This document shows positions 34,970 through 48,300 of a DNA stretch of 64,000 nt, piece by piece. The DNA is taken from the NCBI GenBank assembly GCA_002633005.1, contig NMRA01000038.1, positions 307,745-371,744 on the forward strand, read 5' to 3'. This stretch comes from Phoronis australis (Eukaryota; Phoronida; Phoronidae). Positions within the stretch are counted from its first letter, which is position 1. Every line of letters starts with the position of its first letter. The position numbers and the translations under genes were made by a program. The notes under the pieces were generated by a model. It had not been told where the DNA came from, made no database searches, and worked only from the letters and a program-made list of their open reading frames with translations.

Positions 34970-35289
34970 TTGTTTCACCTTCATTTACACCCACACCAGT
35001 AGTAATATAGATTTTCTTAGAAATTAAAAATTTAACCACCTTCGCAGCAGGATCTAAGGAATTCTTTCATTCATAAAAATTGGCACCTTGAAAATACGTT
35101 TAATCAATTGTCTTAGTACTCCAGTAAAGTAATTGTTAAATAGTTATTTTTGATATTTGTTATTTATTTAAAGGTTTTATTTGTAACATGTTTTTCATGA
35201 GGTTGCACTGACCATGTTTGTTGTTCAGTTGAGTTTTGTTGTCTTTGAGTCACATCGGTGTATTCTTGTTGTTAATTACAATTATGGCA

Positions 35290-35295
35290 AATAAA
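35290..35295 (+). terminator. AATAAA poly(A) signal
   Basis: AATAAA lies about 320 bases after the PLAC8-family stop codon in an AT-rich 3' region and is a plausible cleavage signal for that gene. Confidence 0.45.
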
Positions 35296-38200
35296 ATTGA
35301 AAAGGTTTGCGAACGTCATTGATGCAAGTAGCCCCGTCAATAGGTCTTGAAAGTAACTAATGCTTTGTTTGGGCAATCAACCACTTTCATTGGCTCTTTT
35401 AAGAGCTGTGCATGCTACTCTGACCAATGTTGCTTGTTGTTGGATTTAAATCAAACGAATTGTTCATATCTAAGCATGTAGTTTCTGTTTTCGTCTATTC
35501 AAATATCACGAAGCTCTATTTTCACGGGTTGAAATGTAGACGATTTTTATGCGGAGAAGACTAGAATCTATTTGCATCAAGTCATGTACTAAAAGCGGGA
35601 GTGAACGCATGCTTTCTGTCAAATCACGTTTTGGTTTTGACTACTTACCGTAGTAAAATATATCTTAATCTTGTTCCTTACTCAGTTTAAAATTGATCTC
35701 TAGTCTCGTTATGTCTTCACAGGAAGCTTAGTTCAAACTTTCAAGTCACAGCGTGACCTAAACTTTCATGATCTTGATCTGAAGAATTAACGGATATCAG
35801 TTATTTCGAAACCACGTTATCAGCTATAGAACCAATGAACGGATTTCAATCAAACTTTGCATTGAGGCATACGATGACCGTGCGCCCACACCATTTGAAT
35901 TTCCGGCGGAGTTTACTACTGCAGTGCCACCTAGTGGTCATTTTGTTCTCTACAAAGGGATTTTCAAGTGTTGTTTGAGGGAAGAGCATTTCCGGATGAT
36001 TTCTAAAGAACTGAAACTTGACTAAGAGATATATTATGACAGTGCTCTGGTTACTTTTGATTTTATGGCTGATTCTACTAGGGCAACACCTCTTGGTGGA
36101 CATAGAAACATATCATTTGTGATACACCGTGGGCGCATGTCAACTCGATGATCTATCAACAATCGCCTTCATTGTCTGAAATAAAAGATAAGAAAAAAAT
36201 TTTGAAATTGATTATATTGCACGAAGGGATAGAAATGTCTTTCTAATTTGATTTACTGCGCCAACAAAAGGTAACCCGCGTCCGGTTGCATGAAACTATC
36301 CCAATATTTGTTTTTCTTTACTCACAGATGTTATCTTTTCTATTATGTTATCTTTATTATGAGCTCATCGTTTTTGTCTAATGACTTATTGTATTCATGT
36401 AGCTAAAAACTGAGCCTTTCAACGAAAATAAATAGGGACTTAGTACTTGAATTAGGGCAGTTGCAGGAAAATATCCCTATCTCCTTTCAATAATATTGAG
36501 ATTTCAAAGTAGATTTCACTCTCAATTTTTATCAGAGTCAATTTTGATTTAGTAGTAAAACAAAAACTAAAAAAGCATAAGAAAAGGAAACCAGTGTTTT
36601 CACAAGTCCACAACTACGCAGATTTACGGAGCTTGGTCGAGTGCCTGTTTGGGACCGATTCACCCGATTTCGCAAGTTGGACCCCGTTTGGAGCACTTCG
36701 GGTATTAAGGTTCAGATTACCTCAAGTATTTTCATGAACTAAAGTTCTTATTGGAGCTGCTCGTTTTCTGCGTTTGCGTGAACTAAAATCACACGGCCAA
36801 TCATTCTTCAGTTTGAGTGTCATATAGCTTCCCATATGACTTAAGTAGTCCTACGCGTCGCCAATACCTATAAATAGAGTGCAATTGTCTAACCATTCCT
36901 CGACTCTTGATTGGTCGCAACACTCTCAGCCTTGTGATTGGTTGGTTATCCTTCAAGAAAAAGTTTCGTTATTTTCAGTGTTAACTGAAAGTGATTTCGT
37001 ACTGAAGTAAATCGACACTACATCCTGAATATGACCAATGATTTTCATACAACCGTCTAATTTTATTAAAACGGACAGTTTTCTCCATCATTAACTCGCT
37101 TTCAAGACTGAACAAAGATTTTCGCTTAAGTTTTTTGCTTTGACCAAGAGGGGAATGTTGCGTTACAGTGTGATGCGCCATCTCTTGTTCCCGGTACGTT
37201 ATCTGTTGGGTGGTCGCAAGTGTGCGCCTGGAAAATTAGCTTCTTACTGCATGAATATCCTGTATCCACGCATTGAAAAAGCTAGAGCCAGTTTTGAGCC
37301 ATCTGGAACACCTCTGATATTTCCTGCGCATGCGCGTACTTAGTAATTACAGTTGGTCACGTGACTCTGCAATTAGAGATTGGTTGGCATGACTGAAGTT
37401 CGCTCCTGTGCAGCTAACGTTCACATCCCAGGAGAAATTTGAGTATCAAAATACCTGAGCTATCCGAATAGTCTTGGGGCTATGAGATGGACCACAGAAA
37501 ACGAAAAAAGTATTGGCTTAGGGAATAATCCCGAGACATTTCAATGGAAATTAAGAATTAGCTACCTCTGCGCATGGCAGTAATAAAAGATAAACATCAA
37601 TATGATGTCCGAAAATAGATATTTACATGATGGAGATTTTGCCTACATAGGTGTCTGTCGGCTTTAGAGGGGAGTCAAAAGAGTCATGTCTCTAAAATTC
37701 TTCGAAGTACGGTAAATTAGTGCTAACAACTGAGATTTAGAAATTCTTTGTATGACTTCTCATTGAGTTCCTAATGTCTATGAACGGATCAAGATTTTTG
37801 GACAGTTAAATTGCGTAATCCGAAGCCGTTGTGCAGCAATTAATGTTGCATAACGGTAGCATCAAATCACAAGACTTTGAAGAGAACACACACATTTCGA
37901 TGTCTATCGTGCTTGAGGTTATGTGAACTTATTGAATCAATCTCATCATCGTCCTCAAGTCCAATGAATGATCAGTAATGTACAGTGTGCTTTGCTTGCG
38001 GGTGTATTGTCATCAAGTGGACTACTCCTTGCAAATTTCCGAAGTTAATGGCCTTAGATAATGAAACCCTGAAAATTTTGGTTGCGATTGTTCAACTATC
38101 ACAGTTTCACAGCTTAATATTCGCCACGTCTATGAGTGTATGCGAGCAACTCCGTACGGTAGCTCTAAACCAAACTGCATGTAATCAACAAGATTCCGAT

Positions 38201-39976
38201 TCAGTCTTAACAGTGGATAGCTCATTACCGCCGAGTTTGTACCATTATGCACGCAATCCAATCTCTGTGCTTGAAGTCAGACTGCAGCTTGATATTTCTT
38301 CTCTACTTAAGTATGAACTATAGAACGTGTCTTTGAGTTTATGGTCGAGTAGAGTAGGGTGGAACAAGATAACCTAAATTAGCGAGAGCGCATACAATTT
38401 CATTACCCGTTGAACTTTTCAAATAAAAAATAATGACTGATGACTCTGCTACAGGTACGTTATGATACCACAAACTTTGCTCAACAGTGAAAATAAGCGA
38501 TTTAGGAAATATTTTCCCTTGCGGATGAAACGCCCATCCCTTTGGACTGAACATCTCAAGGGTACTTGCTTTAACCTCGGACCACAGATAACCAGCTAAA
38601 CTAAAAAGATTATTCAAGTTTAAATTATAAATTTGTAATGACTGACGATACGCAGTAACACGCTTTTCACGATATAAGAGAAACACATTTTCTGAGTAAC
38701 AACGATGCTATTAAATAGTAGCCTATGCATACAGCTTTAAAACAAGACTACGGCGTATTTTATCATTCGTTGTTTGATTACCTTTCGGAAACAGTGAATA
38801 TTAATAATGCCTTGTGATTGAAATTACGGTGTCACTAAAAATAACGTGTGTGTCGTAACCCATACATCAACCCATAGGCCTGAAGGTCAGTGCTTGATCC
38901 TTTGACTAATATGTTTTATTTCGAGTTCAGTTTTTAGAGCAGTTTTAGTTACACTGTATGTGTGTTGAAAGGATTGGAACTGTCCCGGATAACATGAAAT
39001 GTCGTGTGGACCCAGATCTCCTTCATGCTGTACCTAGTACTTTATGCCATTGAGATTTTGATTTTAAAATGGTTCTGGGTAACTGAGGCCAAAATCAAAG
39101 TATTTTTGCTTATACTGCTCGCATAAAAGATCCTGTTTCGGCTTCATTTTGTCAAAATCTGTATCATCGGCATTTTAACGTTTTATTAAAACAGGTTCCT
39201 TGATGATGCTCTTTCATCATTACATCGTTGATTTCATAATGTCATATATTTTGCTGTAATTCTAAAATGCAATTCCCATCACTTTGATTGTTTCCAGACA
39301 CCTGAAAAAAATACGAAAACACTCCGATGCATGTTTTGCATGCAAATGCATTTTATAATGTCCGTCTTTTCATAAGGTTTGATATCAGCAATTTTAATAA
39401 CTTGGACAAAACCGTTTTAACTGTACTTAAAAGTACATGTAACCTAGTCCTGGATGTACTCTGGTACCCAAGGTAGACATATCATCTGTATCTACCTCCA
39501 GTTTCAGAATTGGAATTCTCAGCCTGTGTTGTGCTATAGTTATTGTTTACAGCGCCATCTACGGCTCAACATATGTACAATACAAAATATGGGAATTTGT
39601 GGTAAAGTGTCAGGTGAAAGTATTCATGAAAGGCCCTCCTCAGAGATTTCACGAAAATAGGAAAAGGGACGCAATTGAATCCATCCATCATTGGAACCCC
39701 CTCTGTGTTCAATTTCAAAAAACGGGAAAATAGATCGACAGATAACTCCATTTGTCCGCTGTCACGGAGGAGTCCTTGAAAAAATGCAGTGTATGCTTTA
39801 ATTTGGAAATCTGAATCAGTTTGATCTGAAAAGTCTGTGCGCAAAAAGTCTCGGACTTTTCTCGAAGTATGCGTGATTACAAACACTTTTATAAATGAAA
39901 AAACTTGCTCCCACCCTATAATAAGAATTTCCTGGCTAGGAACCCTCACCCCCCCAAATCCAGCATTGGTAGTTAA
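35296..39976. other. Intergenic, no gene recognised
   Basis: Open frames at 37985-38323 plus (112 codons), 38339-38686 minus (115 codons) and 39566-39979 minus (137 codons) have no recognisable domain or splice support. The last abuts the GIY-YIG fragment and could belong to the flanking host sequence. No other repeats stood out. Confidence 0.4.
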
Positions 39977-40447
39977 CAAATATCCTCTTACACGAAACCT
40001 ATCAATACCCTCCGTTCCCTACTAGTCAGACCCAAAGACCCAACCCCGGTGACTAAACAATGTGGGGTCATGTACCATATGAAATGTGACCAGGATCCCA
40101 ACCACACCTACATTGGACAAACCACGAGACCGTTCCTTACCAGATTTAAAGAACATCTGAAACTAGATAGACCAACAGGTGTGGGGGAACATATTTTGGC
40201 AACTGGGCACATAATCTCTCTTGCGTCATTCAGGATCCTAGCCAAGGAACAAAATTGGCATACTCGTAAGCTCAAAGAGGTCATACATCAACAGTCAGCG
40301 CCCCCTCTTGAACCGGGACAGAGGACTCCACTTAACCCCGTGTACTCCAGCATTCTTAACGAGCGAAAGGCGGGAAATCCTTCATTCATCGACAAAGACC
40401 TGGTGGACCATGTCGAAACGTCTGCTAACAACCAACCACGCCTCTAA
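39977..40447 (+). pseudogene. Penelope-like retroelement C-terminal GIY-YIG domain
   Basis: From 39977 to the TAA at 40445-40447 the frame reads KPINTLRSLLVRPKDPTPVT, then KQCGVMYHMKCDQDP. TYIGQTTRPFLTRFKEH and GVGEHILATGH follow. CGVxYxxxC, YIGQT, RxxEH and GEH..TGH are the hallmark spacing of the GIY-YIG nuclease fused to Penelope-type reverse transcriptases. The upstream reverse transcriptase is absent: a TAA at 39974 precedes the domain. It is a 3' end fragment, not an active element. Confidence 0.85.
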
Positions 40448-41253
40448 GTAAGTGACTTTTTACATCTACAATGCCTCTAGAGACCAATGACGAACCTATT
40501 CTCCAGAATAAATATTCACACAAATTTTCTCTACATTTTCACTTTGTGTTTCTTTTCTGGACTGCCCTCCTTCCTCCGGCCCTGCGCATGTGCAAGTTCC
40601 CACGATTTCCCTTTGATGCCTGGAAATTATTGAGAGTCACGTGACCACCCCTGTCCTTTGCTTCCTGTTGTCCTGGTTAAGTTCGATAGCGTCATTACAC
40701 AACTGCTGTGCGACGTCGAGCTACTTTATAGTTTACCCTGATGCAGTACAGCGAGGTGAAACTTTTGAGCTCATTAGCCGTCTTTTTGAGATACTTGAAA
40801 CTGAAATGCCTATGCTCATTAGTCGAAAACAAAGTGAACATGAGAGAAAATCGATTGAAAATGGCGGTAATGAATAAAAACATTTCAGACGTCTGTGTTT
40901 ACACCAAATGTGACGTATTATAGTGCAGCGTCACTGGGGAACTTATTCAGTAAATGACTTCACAGTGTGCATACACTTATGTATAAGCAGAATTGAAATA
41001 CCGAAATTTTACCTTTTAAAAATATACTACACAATGGTGTGGATCGCAGTGCTTTAATGTAGGTCTGTTTAATTTCCTTTGAATATGTAAATATGTTTTT
41101 CATATTAAAAAAATAATTGCAGCAATCTGGTGCACGTTGCGTAGGCCATGCATTCGGGCCTATTGGACTACTCACCTGGAACTATTTTTGTGCTTTATAG
41201 TAGTTAAAACTGAGCCGAGGAGCTAGAAACCTAACTCAAGGGTCTAGCAGTGT

Positions 41254-41324
41254 GGCCCAGTGGAGCTCGAGCCCTCGACCTCGAGTAAAGAAGACGGACA
41301 CCTATCATACTACGCCACTCGGCT
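41254..41324 (-). repeat. tRNA-like sequence (SINE-head type), copy 1
   Basis: On the minus strand an A-box-like GCGTAGTATGATAGG is followed by a B-box-like GGGCTCGAGCTCC, in a tRNA-sized stretch ending GGGCC. The anticodon stem does not form and this copy has substitutions in the T-arm, so it is not a working tRNA. Confidence 0.5.
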
Positions 41325-42015
41325 TCCTCTTCTTCGTATTAGGCTCAGAGGGACTTTTGAAAGAATAGACGCCCTACTCTCACAAGAATACGACAGACAA
41401 ATTTTCTCCCCGAACGATGAGCTCGTACTTTTCCTGAACACACTTTAACGAATTCCGGTTATTTACATAAGCACTGCAATTTTGTTCTTAGAATACATCA
41501 TCTAGTCAGACGAATAATTTATTAGAACTTTGTTTTGAAATTGGGCTTAAGATAAAGGAGACCGACGTAAGAACAGAATTGCGAGTCGTAAGGAAGGAAA
41601 TAACGCTCGTAAGAAAATTCTGACGAAGTTAATCTAGTAGGGGAGGACGATATTAAAGAGACACAAGACCACACTGTCTTCAGTCGTAGTCAGGTTTACC
41701 TTTGTCCTATTATGGAAGTATGCTTGAGAGCACAAGTTTACACGCACACTTTGGCACTACTTTTTAAATCGTAAGCTAGATGCCGTCCAAGCAAATACGC
41801 TTCAAGTACGCTTGAAAACCACTGTCGTAATATCGCAGGTCGATAATATTTTCGAAGACAACCCGTTTGTGATGAACCTGGGAGGAGAAAACGCCAGAAA
41901 CTCGCAGAAAAAGGTAGTGTTGTTGCGGGCTTCACTTGTAGAACATATCGATATCTCGCAAAAGTCTTGTTCTTGCGTTTCGTGAAAATTTGGCCTCTAT
42001 ACTGACTACGCCAGG

Positions 42016-42164
42016 GTAGAGTTCAGTAACGCTAGAACCCACGCTAGGACCTCGCTCAAAAGCCAGGCTTTGCGAGATTACGTGAGATATTGCCGTGTAT
42101 TTTGAACGAGAGTACGAGATTTTTGCTAGATTTTTCTACCCACGAGACAGCTACTGAACTCTAC
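42016..42164 (+). mobile_element. Family A MITE, diverged copy 3
   Basis: It starts GTAGAGTTCAGTAACGCTAG, contains GATTACGTGAGATATTGCCG, and ends CTACTGAACTCTAC. The ends are inverted repeats. Their outer bases differ from the 6.8- and 27.2-kb copies (GTAGAGTTCAG versus CGTTCAG), so this is a subfamily. Confidence 0.75.
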
Positions 42165-42360
42165 CTCGGTTTACGGATTTCTACAAGACGTCGGTTGTGC
42201 TGCAACTTTAACCCTACGTGCGACAATGGGAATAGTCAAGTTTTCTACGGACTGGTTCGTTATCTCGTACGTTGCAACTACAGAAGATAAATTATATCTG
42301 TACAACTCAAAGTATCTTGAATTCCATGCACAACTAAAAAGTGGCGACACCACAGTTGTG

Positions 42361-42535
42361 NNNNNNNNNNNNNNNNNNNNNNNNNNNNNNNNNNNNNNNN
42401 NNNNNNNNNNNNNNNNNNNNNNNNNNNNNNNNNNNNNNNNNNNNNNNNNNNNNNNNNNNNNNNNNNNNNNNNNNNNNNNNNNNNNNNNNNNNNNNNNNNN
42501 NNNNNNNNNNNNNNNNNNNNNNNNNNNNNNNNNNN
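42361..42535. other. Assembly gap, 175 N
   Basis: An unbroken run of N. The sequence on its right restarts at the counterpart of about 40337 on its left, which points to two overlapping allelic contigs rather than missing unique sequence. Confidence 0.99.
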
Positions 42536-42657
42536 CCCCCCGTGTACTCCAGCATTCTTAACGAGCGAAAGGCGGGAAATCCTTCATTCATCGACAAAGA
42601 CCTGGTGGACCATGTCGAAACGTCTGATAACAACCAACCACGTCTCTCAAGTAAGTG
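42536..42657 (+). pseudogene. GIY-YIG fragment C-terminus, second copy
   Basis: The last ~40 codons of the Penelope-like fragment reappear after the gap (VYSSILNERKAGNPSFIDKD) with near-identical sequence. They end slightly later owing to a small difference at the stop (LSSK extension). Confidence 0.85.
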
Positions 42658-43457
42658 ACCATTTTATATACTACAATGCCTCTAGAGACCAATGACGAAC
42701 CTATTCTCCAGAACAAGTATTCACCCAAAATTTCTCTACATTTTCACTTTGTGTTTCTTTTCTGGACTGCCCTCCTTCCTCCGGCCCTACGCATGTGCAA
42801 GTTCCCACGATTTCCCTTTGATGCCTGGAAATTATTGGGAGTCACGTGACCACCCCTGTCCTTTGCTTCTTGTGGTCCTGGTTAAGTTCGATAGCGTCAT
42901 TACACAACTGCTGTGCGACGGCGAGTTACTTTATAGTTTACCCTGATGCAGTACAGCGAGGTGAAACTTTTGAGCTCATTAGTCGTCTTTTTGAGATACT
43001 TGAAACTGAAATGCCTATGCTCATTAGTCGAAAACAAAGTGAACATGAGAGAAAATCGATTGAAAATGGCGTAATGAATAAAAACATTTCAGACGTCTGT
43101 ATTTACACCAACTGTGATGTATTATAGTGCAGCGTCACTGGGGACTTATTCAGTAAATGACTTCACATTGTGCATACACCTATGTATAAGCAGATTTGAA
43201 ATACCGAAATTTTACCTTTTAAAAATATACTACACAATGGTGTGGATCGCAGTGCTTTAATGTAGGTCTGTTTAATTTCCTTTAGATATGTAAATATGTT
43301 CTTCATGTTAAAAAAATAATTGCAGTAATCTGGTGCACGTTGTAGTAGACGTGCTTAGGCCATGCATTTGGGCCTATTGCACTACTCACCTGGAACTATT
43401 TTTGTGCTTTATTGTACTTAAAACTGAGCCAAGGAGCTAGAAACCTGACTCAAGTGT

Positions 43458-43528
43458 GGCCCAGTGGGACTCGAGCCCACGACCTCGAGTAAAGAAGACG
43501 GGCACCTATCACACTAGGCCACTCGGCC
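43458..43528 (-). repeat. tRNA-like sequence (SINE-head type), copy 2
   Basis: On the minus strand GGCCGAG opens and CTGGGCC closes a near acceptor stem with one mismatch. The A-box-like TGGCCTAGTG and B-box-like GGGCTCGAGTCCC are present, and the T-stem GTGGG/CCCAC forms with a seven-base loop. No normal anticodon stem forms between them. It is a tRNA pseudogene or the head of a SINE, and is better preserved than copy 1. Confidence 0.6.
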
Positions 43529-44193
43529 TCCTCTTCATATTAGGCTCAGGGGGACTTTTGAAAGAATAGACGCCCTACTCTCACAAGAACACGACATACA
43601 AATTTTCTCCCCGAACGATGAGCTCGTACTTTTCCTGATCACATTTTAACGAATTCCGGTTATTTACTTAAGAATTGCAATTTTGTTCTTAGAATACATC
43701 GTCTAGTCAGACGAATAATTTATCGGAACTTTGTTTTGAAATTGGGCTTAAGATAAAGGAGACCGACGTAAGAACAGAATTGCGAGTCATAAGGAAGGAA
43801 ATAACGCTCGTAAGAAAAGAATTCTGACATAATTAATCTAGTAGGGGAGGACGATATTAAAGAGACAAGACCTCACTGTCTTCAGTCGTAGTCAGGGTTA
43901 CCTTTGTCCAATTATGGAAGCACACTTTGGCACTACTTTTTAAATCGTAAGCTATATGCCGTCCAACCAAATACGCTTCAAGTACGCTTGACAATCACTG
44001 TCGTAATATCACAGGTCGATATTATTTTCGAAGACAACACGTTTGTGATGAACCTGGTAGGAGGAAACGCAAGAATCTCACAGAAAAAGGTAGTGTGGTT
44101 GTGTGCTTCACTTGTAGCACATATCGATATCTCGCAAAAGTCTTGTTCTTGCGTTTTGTGAACATTTGGCCTTTATACTGAACATACGCCAGG

Positions 44194-44342
44194 GTAGAGT
44201 TCAGTAACGCTAGAACCTACGTTAGGACCTCGCTCAAAAGCCAGGCTTTGCGAGATTACGTGAGATATTGCCGTGTATTTTGGACGAGAGTACGAGATTT
44301 TTGCTAGCTTTTTCTACCCACGAGACAGCTGCTGAACTCTAC
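44194..44342 (+). mobile_element. Family A MITE, diverged copy 4
   Basis: This is the allelic or duplicate counterpart of 42016-42164 (GTAGAGTTCAGTAACGCTAG ... GCTGAACTCTAC), with a few substitutions including one that breaks the right inverted repeat. Confidence 0.75.
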
Positions 44343-44458
44343 CCCGGTTCACGGATTTCTACAAGACGTCAGTTGTGCTGCAAATTTAACCCTACGTGCG
44401 ACAATGGGAATAGTCATATTCTACGGATAACTAAAAAGTGGCGACACCACAGTTGTGT

Positions 44459-45302
44459 GCACACTTATACACTTGCTTGCAAATAAACTGAGATGGTTTC
44501 ATTTAACTTTTATTTGTAAACAACTCGGCGTTTAGCACTTCTAGTCACACTTTCCAACAAAACCTCAACCAATGCAGGTCCCCCCCCCCCCAACGTTGCT
44601 ACCTCATCTCTACCTTTTTTAATCATCTTGCTGTTTTTTACTCTGGGCACAAATCTTTTTACCTTTTATAGAAAATGTTTATCTATTCTAATTGTTGGAT
44701 CCACATTTTCTCTCTCCCAATGGTCCTGCATTAGTCAAATTGCGGAATAATGATAATAATGAGTTTCAGCAACATTGTTCATGTGGACAGCAATTTCTGT
44801 GAACTACGTCATCAAAAAGCGTATGGCGACCTCACATGACGCTGCTACGCATCCTATCCAAGTCTTAGTCGGTTAATTTCCGGTACACGTCCTAAATACT
44901 ACACAATTAGTTTGCAGAAACTCCTCCTGATGTCCAAGCCACAAAGTCAGTTAAACTAAATACTCTTCCACAACTACACCATGTTACAAGACAACACACA
45001 ACACAATAACACTGCATACTATTCCTCAAAATGTAATGTTTATGTCAGAACCTAATATCAATTTGTGATATTGTTTCGTTCATGTCTAACAACAGTAATA
45101 TTGTCAATGTTTGATTTTTCTATTTTTTCAAACGCTGATGGCCTAGCAGTAAATGATGGAAAGTTTACCCAATCTTGCCTCAAACCAAACAAACAAACAA
45201 GAGATCACAATTTTTGAGAAATGTGAAGAGATAAATGTTCACTCGTCCGCCGCATTGACTACTAAACAGCTGAAGCATTTCAACTTTTAAAAAGGTGGTC
45301 GC
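44459..45302. other. Intergenic, 3' side of the 945-residue gene
   Basis: No gene was seen. A C-homopolymer occupies about 44579-44591. TTTATT at about 44510 is an AATAAA on the minus strand, roughly 790 bases past the minus-strand stop; it may or may not be used. Confidence 0.4.
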
Positions 45303-48300
45303 TCAAGAATCATTTGTCGACACAGTAAAAAAACGAGGTGTTATTGGAGGATGTGGCGCATGCGCTAACGTTTCCTGCTTTGTTTCTTGTGACGTCATGG
45401 GTGCTTCCGCCACCTTGTATTTTTTTCTCGTGATACGAGGAGACACCTTGTTATGCACTAAGAGGGGATCCGTATGTGACTTAAAAGGTTTTTCGTGAGG
45501 CACTGTAAGCTTATGTGAGGTACCATTTTGTTTAGAATGGCTGTGGGTATTACTGGTGTTGAATGTTGTTTTGAGTTGTTGCGACAGAGTTCCATAAGCG
45601 TCCTCGCTACTGTCGGCAACCTTGTTGTCTGCAGACTCTACAAAACCTGTAGACTGTGGCTGAGCATTGCTAGACTTCTTCTTAGACAAGAAACCACGCG
45701 GTGAAGGAAGAAAGGCTGATATACTAAAGGTGCCCCTGTTAGAAGATTGTTCCGTAGGTTTTGTAGTATCAAACATAGACCTAAGATGATTGCCAGAATC
45801 CAGTCCAACTTTCCCACTCGACTGTAATTCGTCATCATTATGTTCTTGGTAACAATTCAAATTTTGTCTGGCAAACTTTTCTTCAGAAGAGCTGCAAAAA
45901 TGATCATCAGGACCAATGAGTGATGACCCCGTGTTGCCTTGTGATGCAAACTGGTCTCCTAGACAAGGAGAATTACAATCGTGAGTGTATTTTGAACAAA
46001 TAGATTCTTCACTGTCATTGCTTAGTCTCAGGGATCTTACGGCTTCGTTTTCATCGTTGTCCTCCAGTTGCTTCTCGCCATCTATAATATCGGGAAGCCA
46101 TGCACCAACCGGTGCTGATCGCGGTGGGATATCAAATACTGAAATTTGGTTTCTTTCTAAATCGTTACCAATCGTTATTGTCTCTATTGTAGATCGACGT
46201 CGGAGCAGACGACTGGTTTGAAGGCTTTCGGTATTATTGGCCGGAAAATCAGCATCGAATGAATCGTCCTCTTCGGTCACCTTCTCAGGTGTGTTTGTGC
46301 CATTTGCAGCACTTTCATTGATTGATCGATTGCTGTCGTCTTGTTTTCGCTCAATATCTTCGATCGGCATGACCTCAATAACACGACATGCTTTGTCATT
46401 TTCTGTGTCCACCATTCTCAATTTCTCAGTGACACGTTTCCTGGCCGATTCTAATTCAGCCGGTTCAAATGTTCGTGACCGCCTACGAAATGAAGAAACC
46501 AATCTTAGCTCGTCTTGATTTCCATCTTTTACTTTTGTTGACCAGTTTTGCCCTACATGCTTGCTCTTTGGGCTTTTCAAATTTAAAGCACATGTATCAA
46601 CATGAATTGTCAAGCCATTTTCAGAGGGAAGTTCTGTTCTATTTTGTCTGATTGCACTTGATGATATCTTCTGTAGCTTCCGTTCTCGCATTCCTTTAAA
46701 CATGCGCAAATCTAACGTGTTTGCACGTGCCCTAACACATCCGCTGTTGGTACGCCTGGCATCTTGCCGGGTATCTTTCCCAGGAGCGTCGGGCAGTGAG
46801 TCTGCAGATTCAGACCTTAGACTGGCACGTGGAGATCCTGTCAAAGAACTTTCGTACGAATTTGATCTGGAGTTGTTCTCGGTTCCCTCTTGTCTCAAGG
46901 CATTATTCTGCAACTTGTCGTGCCGTCTGTTGTCGATAGAAATCTCAGTATTTGATAGCGAACAATTGCCTAATTTCTTTTTCAGTTGTGTTAATGATTT
47001 AACGTCGTGTGTATGTGCGCGTGGTCTAACAGGTTCAGAGGTTTCTCGATATTTAGAATCGAAATAAAAGTCGTCACGACTCCATGAAGCGATACGCCCT
47101 TTTGCACTTTTGACGTTAGAGTCGGATTCATGCACGTTAAGAGGCACAGACAACAATGAACTGCTTGGGGACGATTTTTTAAGCGAGTCTTGGGAGCTCG
47201 TCCGAGAGGTGGTCCCATTTATCGTAGTCAATTCGTGGTCCCTATAGTGTTGATTTAGATTTTCCGATGAGTTAAAACGAGGTTTTACGCGCTGTGGCTG
47301 TTCCGAACTTCGATTTTCCATGTTAACATCGGAATGGATTTTGGTTTGTTTCCGCAGATTTATCAGCGCAACGTTGTCGTATGTTTGAGCCCTCCGTCTG
47401 TAATTTCCTGTCGTAAAACTAGTTTCCTGATTTCCCTTATTGCCGAGCGCATCTTCTCTGCTGCGGTTGGAAACATGTTTACCGGTCGACTGCATGTCAT
47501 TAAGAGATTTGGAACTACAGCTGCGTTCAATTCGGTCAAAGCGTCGTTGGATGTCCTTCAGTGACAGTTCCGCGTGCAAACCGCGACGAAATTGGGGTTC
47601 ATAAATTGATTCTGAAGAGAAACACGAATCGCGATGGAACGCTTTAAGATTACCGCAATTCCTGCACGTTTTTGCTTTGACAGTGTTTATAACGTCTTTA
47701 TGATGCTGGTGTTCTAGAAAGTCAAGAAGATGTTTAGTGCAGTCGCATGCAAGCCCTCCACTCTTGATTGCACGTGATTCCCAAGACAACAGGTTTTTAT
47801 TTTTTGTCTTACCGTCCTTTGAATCACCAGGATTGATGTTGCCTGTACTTTTTGCTTTAACCTGTCGATCCAACTGTTTTAAGTCTCCCGTTGACTGTTT
47901 TATGGAGTCGAGGCTTCTTTTAAGATGATAAGCGTCTTCAAAGTATTTCTTGATTGACACACTCNTTCCTGATTTCCCTTATTGCCGAGCGCATCTTCTC
48001 TGCTGCTGTTGGAAACATGTTTACCGGTCGACTGCATGTCATTAAGAGATTTGGAACTACAGCAGCGTTCAATTCGGTCAAAGCGTCGTTGGATGTCCTT
48101 CAGTGACAGTTCCGCGTGCAAACCGCGACGAAATTGAGGTTCATAAATTGATTCTGAAGAGAAACACGAATCGCGATGGAACGCTTTAAGATTACCGCAA
48201 TTCCTGCACGTTTTTGCTTTGACAGTGTTTATAACGTCTTTATGATGCTGGTGTTCTAGAAAGTCAAGAAGATGTTTAGTGCAGTCGCATGCAAGCCCTC

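Larger units (their letters stand above)
40337..42360 (+). repeat. ~2-kb segment, copy 1 (ends at the N gap)
   Basis: This segment repeats at about 42539-44458 with an offset near 2,202 bp and only scattered substitutions and small indels. It begins inside the GIY-YIG fragment and stops at GGCGACACCACAGTTGTG, immediately before the gap. Copy 2 contains that same string and continues beyond it. It contains a tRNA-like sequence and a decayed family-A MITE. Copy 1 has an extra ~85 bp near 42240-42330. Confidence 0.9.
42539..44458 (+). repeat. ~2-kb segment, copy 2
   Basis: This is the counterpart of 40337-42360, with the same order of features: GIY-YIG tail, tRNA-like sequence and family-A MITE. 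Differences are dispersed single bases and short indels, as between alleles of a heterozygous genome. It continues past GGCGACACCACAGTTGTG into unique sequence. Confidence 0.9.

Noticed and set aside
39566-39979. 137-codon minus-strand frame next to the GIY-YIG fragment
   Set aside because: No resemblance to Penelope reverse transcriptase on either strand and no splice context.
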